Part shown: piece by piece, positions 13,287 to 17,677 of the stretch | How the letters are laid out: the number at the start of each line of letters is the position of its first letter | Position numbering within the stretch: the first letter of the stretch is position 1 | IMG/VR virus record: IMGVR_UViG_3300046782_000487 | Span: 1 to 23,069 of that record | Source: a virus | DNA: 23,069 nt | Reading direction: 5' to 3' (one strand) | Translations under genes and position numbers: made by a program | The notes under the pieces: generated by a model | What the model was told of the DNA's origin: nothing | Database searches by the model: none | The model's input: only the letters and a program-made list of their open reading frames with translations

Positions 13287-13366
13287 CCAGGGGCAGGAGT
13301 CGAACCTGCAGTTGCCTTGCGGCGGGTGGTTAACAGCCACCTGGGTTGCCGTTCCCCTCACCCTGG
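13287..13366 (-). tRNA. tRNA-Asn(GTT) with extra arm
   Basis: Anticodon loop CTGTTAA on GGTGG/CCACC; reads AAC. The variable region is about 15 bases and folds as GCC GCAA GGC, giving a class II shape unusual for Asn. T-loop TTCGACT. Confidence 0.78.
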
Positions 13367-13372
13367 TATGGA

Positions 13373-13439
13373 GCTCCTCGTCGGAATCGGACCGACCGGG
13401 CCGAGCTACAAGTCCCGCCCCGAGCCCAGCTCGAGGAGC
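13373..13439 (-). tRNA. Degenerate tRNA, probably tRNA-Thr(TGT)
   Basis: Acceptor GCTCCTC/GAGGAGC and T-arm GTCGG TCCGATT CCGAC are good. The central part is only loosely foldable. The loop CTTGTAG would give anticodon TGT (ACA); a shifted reading TTGTAGC would give GTA (Tyr). Thr is favoured because a normal tRNA-Tyr exists in the array. At 67 bases it is short. Confidence 0.6.
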
Positions 13440-13450
13440 GCGTCCGTTGT

Positions 13451-13522
13451 TGCGGGGGTCGGATTTGAACCGACGTGCTCTGGCTTATGAGGCCAGCGAG
13501 GTAACCCCTCCTCAACCACCGC
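13451..13522 (-). tRNA. tRNA-Met(CAT)
   Basis: Anticodon loop CTCATAA on CTGGC/GCCAG, T-arm GTCGG TTCAAAT CCGAC. CAT could be elongator, initiator or lysidine-modified Ile2; the sequence alone does not decide. The acceptor contains a mismatch. Confidence 0.82.
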
Positions 13523-13540
13523 GATGCTGATGCTACCAGA

Positions 13541-13611
13541 GCTCCCGCCGAGAGTCGAACTCGGTTCTCCGCTTTACGAAAGCGGCGCGTCGCCACCTAC
13601 GCTTCAGGAGC
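13541..13611 (-). tRNA. tRNA-Thr(CGT)
   Basis: Acceptor GCTCCTG/CGGGAGC, anticodon loop TTCGTAA on CCGCT/AGCGG, T-loop TTCGACT. Reads ACG. Confidence 0.9.
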
Positions 13612-13619
13612 ACGATCTA

Positions 13620-13719
13620 GCTCGCGGTTCCCCGGTCGCGCGCCCCGGAAGTCGCCGACGTCACCCACCGTCGGCGGACCGTGTACCCCGGGGCGGAGAT
13701 CGCAGCCGGCTCCGCGAGC
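13620..13719 (-). other. Long three-tier hairpin in a tRNA slot
   Basis: The ends pair over eight bases (13620-13627 with 13712-13719). A middle stem GCCCCGG/CCGGGGC and an inner GCCGACG/CGTCGGC lie within. It occupies one tRNA-sized slot but has no T-loop consensus or anticodon arm. It may be a decayed tRNA or a separate structured RNA. Confidence 0.5.
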
Positions 13720-13731
13720 CTTCCGTCTGGA

Positions 13732-13801
13732 GCATCGTGCGAGAGTCGAACTCGCCTCTCCGGTTTGGAAGACCGGGTCCTAGCCGCTCGGACAACGATG
13801 C
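13732..13801 (-). tRNA. tRNA-Gly(TCC)
   Basis: Acceptor GCATCGT/ACGATGC, anticodon loop CTTCCAA on CCGGT/ACCGG, T-arm GCGAG TTCGACT CTCGC. Reads GGA. Confidence 0.92.
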
Positions 13802-13806
13802 CTAGA

Positions 13807-13877
13807 GCGCCCAGCGAGATTTGAACTCGCCCTTCTGACTTGGCAAGCCAGCGTGCAGCCGTGAACACCTTGGGCGC
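13807..13877 (-). tRNA. tRNA-Gly(GCC)
   Basis: Acceptor GCGCCCA/TGGGCGC, anticodon loop TTGCCAA, T-arm GCGAG TTCAAAT CTCGC. Reads GGC. Confidence 0.92.
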
Positions 13878-13882
13878 GCGGA

Positions 13883-13952
13883 GGACGAGCCGGGAATCGA
13901 ACCCGGGATGCCGGTGTTGCAGGCCGGCGCCTTTCCACTTGGCCACTCGTCC
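13883..13952 (-). tRNA. tRNA-Cys(GCA)
   Basis: Acceptor GGACGAG/CTCGTCC, anticodon loop CTGCAAC, T-arm CCGGG TTCGATT CCCGG. Reads TGC; U33 is in place only for this reading. Confidence 0.87.
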
Positions 13953-13958
13953 GTCGGA

Positions 13959-14042
13959 GGAGAGGGAGCGAGTCGAACGCTCGGGGCCTTGGCCCGGCGG
14001 TTTAGCAAACCGCTCTGGAAAACCGACATCCAGGTCCTCTCC
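13959..14042 (-). tRNA. tRNA-Ser(GCT)
   Basis: Acceptor GGAGAGG/CCTCTCC, anticodon loop TTGCTAA on GCGGT/ACCGC, long variable arm GGGCC..GGCCC. Reads AGC. Confidence 0.93.
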
Positions 14043-14048
14043 GTTCGT

Positions 14049-14119
14049 GCGCGCCGCAGGAATCGAACCTGCTCTCTCCGCCGTGTCGAGGCGACGTCTT
14101 TCCGGTCGACCAGGCGCGC
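14049..14119 (-). tRNA. tRNA-Val(GAC) with C33
   Basis: Acceptor GCGCGCC/GGCGCGC, anticodon stem TCGCC/GGCGG, loop TCGACAC, T-loop TTCGATT. Reads GTC. Position 33 is C instead of the near-universal U. Confidence 0.82.
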
Positions 14120-14121
14120 GT

Positions 14122-14189
14122 AGCTGCGGACGGAGTCGGACCGTCTCGGCCGAGCTTATGAAGCTCGCCTGCCTCCGAGGCTCGCAGCC
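14122..14189 (-). tRNA. tRNA-Met(CAT), second copy
   Basis: Acceptor GGCTGCG/CGCAGCT, anticodon loop TTCATAA on CGAGC/GCTCG. The T-loop is TCCGACT with C at the usual T55. May be Met, initiator or Ile2 (CAT). Confidence 0.82.
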
Positions 14190-14191
14190 GT

Positions 14192-14259
14192 ACCCCCACC
14201 CGGATTCGAACCGGGGACCCTTGGTTCGTAGCCATGGGCGCCATCCGATAGCTGGGGGC
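14192..14259 (-). tRNA. tRNA-Arg(ACG)
   Basis: Acceptor GCCCCCA/TGGGGGT, anticodon loop CTACGAA, T-loop TTCGAAT. Reads CGT; with A34 deaminated by a host TadA it would also read CGC and CGA. Confidence 0.85.
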
Positions 14260-14266
14260 TCGTCGC

Positions 14267-14339
14267 GACCGCTGCGGGATTCGAACCCGCGTTTGCCGGG
14301 TGAAAACCGGCGGGCCTGGGCCAACTAGCCGAAGCGGTC
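14267..14339 (-). tRNA. tRNA-Glu(TTC)
   Basis: Acceptor GACCGCT/AGCGGTC, anticodon loop TTTTCAC on GCCGG/CCGGC, T-loop TTCGAAT. Reads GAA. Confidence 0.93.
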
Positions 14340-14345
14340 AATCGT

Positions 14346-14416
14346 GACCCCGCCGGGAATCGAACCCGGTCCTGCGCCGTGAGAGGGCGCCAACCTAGCC
14401 GGTAGTCCACGGGGCC
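14346..14416 (-). tRNA. tRNA-Glu(CTC)
   Basis: Acceptor GGCCCCG/CGGGGTC, anticodon loop CTCTCAC on GCGCC/GGCGC, T-loop TTCGATT. Reads GAG. Confidence 0.93.
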
Positions 14417-14419
14417 GAA

Positions 14420-14498
14420 GAGGGTGGAAGAATCGAACTCCTGACCCGAAGGTCACGCCGGTTTTCGAGACCAGTTAGGCGCCATGCCACGCACCCTC
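14420..14498 (-). tRNA. tRNA-Ser(CGA)
   Basis: Acceptor GAGGGTG/CACCCTC, anticodon loop CTCGAAA, variable arm TGACC TTC GGGTCA, T-loop TTCGATT. Reads TCG. Confidence 0.9.
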
Positions 14499-14504
14499 TG
14501 CGGC

Positions 14505-14570
14505 GGGCGACCGAGGAATCGAACCTCGCTGGCTGGTTTTGGAGACCGGCCTGATCCCGGATCGTTGCCC
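14505..14570 (-). tRNA. tRNA-Trp(CCA), short D-arm
   Basis: Acceptor GGGCAAC/GTCGCCC with one mismatch, anticodon loop CTCCAAA, T-arm CGAGG TTCGATT CCTCG. The D-arm is compressed to GATC CGG GATC. Reads TGG. 66 bases. Confidence 0.78.
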
Positions 14571-14583
14571 AATGGCCTCCGGG

Positions 14584-14621
14584 GCGCGGCGTAGACGGCC
14601 TGCAGGACGTCAGCGCCGCGC
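14584..14621 (-). other. Hairpin between tRNA-Ala and tRNA-Trp
   Basis: A perfect eight-base inverted repeat (14584-14591 with 14614-14621), 22-base loop, in the only sizeable spacer of this part of the array. No U-run follows on either strand. Confidence 0.4.
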
Positions 14622-14632
14622 ACCCTTCGGGT

Positions 14633-14700
14633 GGAGAGCTCGGGAGTTGAACCCGACCCGCGTTGCTTGCAAGGCATCGCTCCGCCCCGGCGGGCTCCCC
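14633..14700 (-). tRNA. tRNA-Ala(TGC)
   Basis: Acceptor GGGGAGC/GCTCTCC, anticodon loop CTTGCAA, T-loop TTCAACT, short D-arm. Reads GCA; a cmo5U34-class tRNA and the only Ala tRNA in the array. Confidence 0.82.
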
Positions 14701-14709
14701 ATGTTTCGT

Positions 14710-14780
14710 CCGGGCGAGGTGAATCGAACACCCCTGATCCTGCTCCCAAGGCAGGCGGCCAGCCACTGACCCACGCCCGG
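14710..14780 (-). tRNA. tRNA-Pro(TGG)
   Basis: Acceptor CCGGGCG/CGCCCGG, anticodon loop CTTGGGA on CCTGC/GCAGG with G37, T-loop TTCGATT. Reads CCA; cmo5U34-class. Confidence 0.9.
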
Positions 14781-14789
14781 AAAGGTTGG

Positions 14790-14860
14790 GTGGACGACGG
14801 GAATCGAACCCGCCTGGGACTCGGTCACAGCGAGCCGGTCAACCACTGACCCACGTCCAC
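14790..14860 (-). tRNA. tRNA-His(GTG)
   Basis: Acceptor GTGGACG/CGTCCAC, anticodon loop CTGTGAC, T-loop TTCGATT. Reads CAC. Confidence 0.9.
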
Positions 14861-14863
14861 AGT

Positions 14864-14933
14864 TCCCCGAGCTCGACTCGAACGAGCGTCTGCGGTTTCA
14901 AAGACCGCCGTCCTGCCGCTGGACGATCGGGGA
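14864..14933 (-). tRNA. tRNA-Gln(TTG)
   Basis: Acceptor TCCCCGA/TCGGGGA, anticodon loop CTTTGAA on GCGGT/ACCGC, T-loop TTCGAGT. Reads CAA. Confidence 0.93.
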
Positions 14934-14944
14934 TCGTTGCTGGT

Positions 14945-15015
14945 TCCCTCGGCACGATTCGAACGTGCGTTCACGGCTTCAGAGACCGCTGTCCTGCCAG
15001 TTAGACGACAAGGGA
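14945..15015 (-). tRNA. tRNA-Gln(CTG)
   Basis: Acceptor TCCCTTG/CGAGGGA, anticodon loop CTCTGAA, T-loop TTCGAAT. Reads CAG. Similar to its neighbour Gln(TTG), suggesting local duplication. Confidence 0.92.
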
Positions 15016-15017
15016 GT

Positions 15018-15088
15018 AGAGGCGGATGGGGTCGAACCATCGTCGGCCGCTTATCGAGCGGCTGCGCTGACCGTTGTGCTACGCCTCC
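15018..15088 (-). tRNA. tRNA-Ile(GAT) with C33
   Basis: Acceptor GGAGGCG/CGCCTCT, anticodon stem GCCGC/GCGGC, loop TCGATAA, T-loop TTCGACC. Reads ATC. C33 replaces U33. Confidence 0.85.
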
Positions 15089-15097
15089 GTGCTTCGT

Positions 15098-15169
15098 ACG
15101 AGGTGCGGGAGTCGAACCCGCCTGACCGGCGTGTAGGGCCGGAGCCTAGCCGATCGGCTTCAACCTCGC
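15098..15169 (-). tRNA. tRNA-Val(TAC) with C33
   Basis: Acceptor GCGAGGT/ACCTCGT, anticodon stem CCGGC/GCCGG, loop CCTACAC, T-loop TTCGACT. Reads GTA; cmo5U34-class. C33 replaces U33. Confidence 0.85.
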
Positions 15170-15172
15170 GGT

Positions 15173-15244
15173 CGGGGTGGGCGGTCTCGAACCGCCGACC
15201 TCCTGGTCCCGAACCAGGCGCGCTTCCAGCTGCGCCACACCCCG
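15173..15244 (-). tRNA. tRNA-Pro(CGG)
   Basis: Acceptor CGGGGTG/CACCCCG, anticodon loop TTCGGGA on CCTGG/CCAGG, T-loop TTCGAGA. Reads CCG. Confidence 0.93.
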
Positions 15245-15254
15245 ATGCTTTCGT

Positions 15255-15326
15255 GCCCCAGCGCGGGATCGAACCGCGTTCTCCGGTTTTTCAGACCGGC
15301 GCCATCACCAGATCGGCTTCCGGGGC
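15255..15326 (-). tRNA. tRNA-Phe(GAA)
   Basis: Acceptor GCCCCGG/CTGGGGC, anticodon loop CTGAAAA on CCGGT/ACCGG, T-loop TTCGATC. Reads TTC. Confidence 0.92.
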
Positions 15327-15332
15327 AATGTC

Positions 15333-15406
15333 GGCGGGGTGGCTTCCCCGCCGCCTTCATCGTCGACTATTTGGTTGTCAGGGAGCTCGGCGGAGGCGAT
15401 CCGCCG
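15333..15406 (-). other. tRNA-free gap with two hairpins
   Basis: The gap between tRNA-Lys(CTT) and tRNA-Phe holds two short perfect hairpins: GGCGGGG/CCCCGCC at 15333-15352 and CGGCGG/CCGCCG at 15388-15406. No T-loop, no ORF and no U-run are seen. It may be remnants of a lost tRNA or processing signals. Confidence 0.35.
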
Positions 15407-15410
15407 TCGT

Positions 15411-15481
15411 GGGTCCACTCGGAATCGAACCGAGTTCCTCCGGTTAAGAGCCGGGAGCTTCGCCATCAAAGCTTTGGACCC
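15411..15481 (-). tRNA. tRNA-Lys(CTT)
   Basis: Acceptor GGGTCCA/TGGACCC, anticodon loop CTCTTAA, T-loop TTCGATT. Reads AAG. Confidence 0.92.
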
Positions 15482-15497
15482 AAGTGTTTCTCGTCGT

Positions 15498-15568
15498 GAC
15501 CTCTCCGGGAATCGAGCCCGGTTCGCCTGTTTAAAAGACAGGTGCTCATCCGCTAAAGCTTAGAGGTC
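15498..15568 (-). tRNA. tRNA-Lys(TTT)
   Basis: Acceptor GACCTCT/AGAGGTC, anticodon loop CTTTTAA on CCTGT/ACAGG. The T-loop is CTCGATT with C at position 54. Reads AAA. Confidence 0.9.
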
Positions 15569-15570
15569 GT

Positions 15571-15651
15571 GCACCGTCGAGGAATCGAACCTCGCGCGCC
15601 CAATGGCGAACGGTTTACAGCCGTCCTGGAGCCCCAGCTCTCGCCCGGTGC
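15571..15651 (-). tRNA. tRNA-Tyr(GTA)
   Basis: Acceptor GCACCGG/ACGGTGC, anticodon loop CTGTAAA, long variable arm CGCC ATT GGGCG, T-loop TTCGATT. Reads TAC. First tRNA of the array in transcription order, about ten bases after the terminator U-run. Confidence 0.92.
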
Positions 15652-15659
15652 GTTGGAAA

Positions 15660-15697
15660 CGAAAAAAGGGCCGCTCGGTTTCCCGGGCGGCCCTTCG
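15660..15697 (-). terminator. Strong minus-strand intrinsic terminator before the tRNA array
   Basis: On the minus strand a GCGGCCC-type stem (15687-15693 with 15668-15674, extended by A/T pairs, 12-base loop) is followed by six U and CG. It ends about ten bases before tRNA-Tyr, leaving no room for a promoter between them. Confidence 0.85.
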
Positions 15698-15699
15698 TT

Positions 15700-15729
15700 G
15701 GCAACCAACTTCTTTCGTCGTTGGTTACC
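15700..15729 (-). other. Second hairpin upstream of the terminator
   Basis: Ten-base inverted repeat with one mismatch (15700-15709 with 15720-15729), ten-base loop, directly preceding the terminator hairpin in transcription order. It could form part of an attenuator-like or processed leader. Confidence 0.45.
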
Positions 15730-15880
15730 GGGCCGCCCCTCCTCTGGTCCCGAGCTTCGAGGAATACCAGCTCGGGACTGTCGTGGGCTCGGCGTTGCGA
15801 TCCTGGAACATCAACGCGCACGCCGCGACCAGGCCGCGATGGCCTTGCCGCTGAATCGTCGTTGAGAGGTCCCTGCGCAT
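15725..15880 (-). CDS. Possible 51-residue ORF before the terminator
   Basis: The frame runs from ATG 15880 (AGAGGT eight bases upstream) to TAA 15725, just before the terminator hairpins. The product starts MRRDLSTTIQRQGHRG and is not recognised. Most third codon positions are G or C. Against it: a perfect ten-base inverted repeat (15747-15756 with 15769-15778) lies inside the frame, which suggests that this stretch could be structured RNA instead. An alternative frame starting at 15887 would run through the terminator into tRNA-Tyr and is unlikely. Confidence 0.4.
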   Translation of the reverse strand: MRRDLSTTIQRQGHRGLVAACALMFQDRNAEPTTVPSWYSSKLGTRGGAAR

Positions 15881-15933
15881 GGTCCATTACCTCTAGGCGC
15901 GAGTCGGCCCTGCGTCCAGCGAAATCGTCCGGC

Positions 15934-16266
15934 TCAGAGCTTCCGCGTCACGCGCACGCGGAAGTAGCGCCCGACCGGGTAGGTCACGGAGCCGTCGTTG
16001 AACGAGACGAGGAGGAGGCCCGGCTGCGCGTTCTCGACCGCGACCCACTGGTGCTGGACGAAGCCGCCGACCGCGTCGATGACGTCGCCCGCCGCGAGCG
16101 TCGTCACGGAGTGGACGCCGCCGCACCCGTTCTGCGCCTGGACCGTGCAGGTGACCGTCTTGCCCGTCAGGTTCGGCGCGTTGCCGGCCGCGTCGAGGAG
16201 CTGCTTCTGGAGCGGCGGCGGCGAGCTGTCGCCCTGCCCGATGATCAGGTCGTAGCCGTCGGTCAC
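15934..16266 (-). CDS. BppU-like beta-sandwich phage protein
   Basis: The product is 110 residues: IIGQGDSSPPPLQKQLLDAA, then NLTGKTVTCTVQ, then VTTLAAGDVIDAVGGFVQHQ, ending YPVGRYFRVRVTRKL. The pattern (G-D-x-x-P-P-L, a 'DAxGN' turn, 'LTGKTV', alternating strands) matches the immunoglobulin-like fold of the BppU N-terminal family found in baseplate or head-associated phage proteins. The GTG start at 16266 overlaps the HNH stop (GTGA). It is the last clear protein gene before the terminator and tRNA array. Confidence 0.7.
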   Translation of the reverse strand: MTDGYDLIIGQGDSSPPPLQKQLLDAAGNAPNLTGKTVTCTVQAQNGCGGVHSVTTLAAGDVIDAVGGFVQHQWVAVENAQPGLLLVSFNDGSVTYPVGRYFRVRVTRKL

Positions 16267-16724
16267 CGGTCGTCTCCCCGCATCGGCTTCGGCTTCTTGC
16301 CGTCCTCGAGCGCCCGCTCCCGGTCGTGGACGCGGTCGTGGCACGCGGCGCAGATGCAGTGCAGGAACTTGTCGTCCTTCGGGTCGGGGTCGCGCGAGGC
16401 CGCCATGTCCCGCTTGTCCTTCCGCGCCTCGGGGTCCTCGCGGATCTCCTTCGGGTGGCCGCTCTGGTGGTCGAGGTCGAGGTCCTTCTTCGGTGACGGG
16501 CACTTCGGGTTCTCGCAGCGCCACTTCGCCCGGCGGAAGACCTTCAGCGCGGTCCTCGGGTCGATGCCGCCCTTCCCGTCGTGGGCGAGCGTCGCGCCGT
16601 GGGCCTTCGCCTCGCGCTGGATCGTCCGGACGACGTCGGCGCGGCGCTTCTCGCGCGCCTGCTCGCGGGAGACCCCCGCCCGCTTGCGGCGAGCCCAGCC
16701 GACGAGGGCCGATCGCGACGGCAC
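16263..16724 (-). CDS. HNH endonuclease upstream of the tRNA array
   Basis: The product is 153 residues. A basic N-terminus (MPSRSALVGWARRKRAG) is followed by the HNH domain: CENPKCPSP, then DLDLDHQSGH, then LHCICAACHDRVHDRERAL. Zinc-type Cys pairs and the catalytic His are present. The overall shape resembles phage HNH nucleases that sit near packaging genes or act as free-standing homing enzymes. The GTG start follows the upstream stop by a few bases, and the end overlaps the next gene by four bases. The first residues (VGWARRK) recall the WAERQ N-terminus of two other proteins in this window. Confidence 0.85.
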   Translation of the reverse strand: MPSRSALVGWARRKRAGVSREQAREKRRADVVRTIQREAKAHGATLAHDGKGGIDPRTALKVFRRAKWRCENPKCPSPKKDLDLDHQSGHPKEIREDPEARKDKRDMAASRDPDPKDDKFLHCICAACHDRVHDRERALEDGKKPKPMRGDDR

Positions 16725-16728
16725 CGGG

Positions 16729-17283
16729 TCAGCCCTTCAGGTCGGCGAGGGGGAGCAGCTTCCGGCTCTGGGCGCCGTCGCGCCCGAAGGCGTCCTCGGA
16801 GGGGTCGTCGTGGGCCTCGGTGTGCTCGTGCGCGGTCGTCGCGCGCGGGATCATGTGCGAGACCTGCTCCTCGTTCGGGACGAGCTCGTCGAAGTAGGTC
16901 TTGGGGACCTGGCCCGGCATCAGGTTCGGGACCGTCGCCAGCCAGTCCATGTAGGGGTCCTGCGGGACGCCGTCCTTGTCGATGAGGCCGCGGACGAGCT
17001 TGCTGCTGCGCCCCCGGATCGGGATGACGGTCGCGCCCGGACCGGCCGGCTGCTCGTAGCCCGTGGCCGGGTTCGGGGCGTGCATCCGGGCGGGCGCGCC
17101 GCGCGCGGGCTGGGGGGTCGCCATCGCGACGAGGACGAAGCCGTGGACGGGGTCAGGGACGTAGCCGAAGCCCGCCGGCGGGGTCGGGAGGCTGGGGGCT
17201 GACGGCGGCGGGGCCGGCGCCGGCGATCGCTGGCCGCCCGCCTGGCGTTCCGCCCACCGGAGAAGCTGCTCGCGCGTCGGCAT
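16729..17283 (-). CDS. Unknown protein with WAERQ N-terminus and Pro-rich linker
   Basis: The product is 184 residues and not recognised. MPTREQLLRWAERQ is followed by a Pro/Ala/Ser-rich linker (about 18-42). The segment FGYVPDPVHGFVLVAM comes next, and then a charged region with YMDWLATVPNLMPGQ and a His/Asp-rich stretch near the end. The N-terminal motif is shared with the acidic protein at 5598-6023, which supports the start at 17283 although it overlaps the upstream frame by 131 bases. A later in-frame ATG near 17124 would avoid the overlap. A virion-assembly role is a guess based on the shared motif. Confidence 0.7.
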   Translation of the reverse strand: MPTREQLLRWAERQAGGQRSPAPAPPPSAPSLPTPPAGFGYVPDPVHGFVLVAMATPQPARGAPARMHAPNPATGYEQPAGPGATVIPIRGRSSKLVRGLIDKDGVPQDPYMDWLATVPNLMPGQVPKTYFDELVPNEEQVSHMIPRATTAHEHTEAHDDPSEDAFGRDGAQSRKLLPLADLKG

Positions 17284-17677
17284 GCACCAACGTTACCCCC
17301 AGCTCGGCCGCCGCTACAAGCCAGTCCGGCGGCTCAGCCCGGTCGTCGTAGAACAGCTGGGCGTCCGGCTTGCCCGGTAGGGTCCAGGGGAGCAGGAGGT
17401 CCCAGACCCCCTCCAGCTCCAGGAAGGCGCGCATCTCGGCGTAGAGGCCCCAGCCGTGGACGAGCTCGGCGGGCGCGGCGCCGGTCCGCCAGAAGTCCTC
17501 CTCGCCGGCGGAGTCCGCCCCGGGCGCGCAGCGGCGCGAGTGGAGCCAGATCTGGGCGCCGGCGGCGGCGGCGCCCAGGACGAACTCCTTGGCGTGCGGG
17601 CGCCAGCGGAGCGGCGCCTCGAGCTCCACGAGCGTCCCGTCGAAGTCGACCGCGATCGTGATCGGCCGGTCGGTCAT
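17153..17677 (-). CDS. HAD-superfamily hydrolase-like protein
   Basis: The product is 174 residues. Motif I is clear near the N-terminus (TIAVDFDGTLVELE: nucleophile and acid Asp). HAKEFVLGAAAAGAQIWLHS follows as the helix/strand of motif II. FYDDRAEPP is the acidic motif IV near residue 115. Such proteins cleave phosphate esters; phage copies include nucleotide or polynucleotide 3'-phosphatases, but the substrate cannot be inferred. After about residue 132 the sequence turns into Pro/Ala/Gly low complexity because the frame runs 131 bases into the next gene. The true C-terminus may be there or the end may have changed by frameshift. The ATG overlaps the upstream stop (ATGA). Confidence 0.75.
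   Translation of the reverse strand: MTDRPITIAVDFDGTLVELEAPLRWRPHAKEFVLGAAAAGAQIWLHSRRCAPGADSAGEEDFWRTGAAPAELVHGWGLYAEMRAFLELEGVWDLLLPWTLPGKPDAQLFYDDRAEPPDWLVAAAELGVTLVHADARAASPVGGTPGGRPAIAGAGPAAVSPQPPDPAGGLRLRP

Noticed and set aside
13620-13719. tRNA-Sec or tmRNA piece with 8-bp acceptor
   Set aside because: No TCA anticodon, no TTCRA T-loop and no tag reading frame; only the outer stem fits.
12022-15651. Repeated GAGTCGAAC / ATTCGAAC strings at ~75-base spacing, like a CRISPR array
   Set aside because: These are the T-loops of successive tRNA genes; spacers are tRNA bodies and spacing follows tRNA length.
12240-15887. Many open frames on both strands across the tRNA array
   Set aside because: They run through consecutive tRNA genes; their peptides contain repeated SNRxxP or RFDSR-type strings that are translations of T-arms.
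15615-15887. 90-codon minus-strand frame starting at 15887
   Set aside because: It would read through the terminator hairpin and into tRNA-Tyr.
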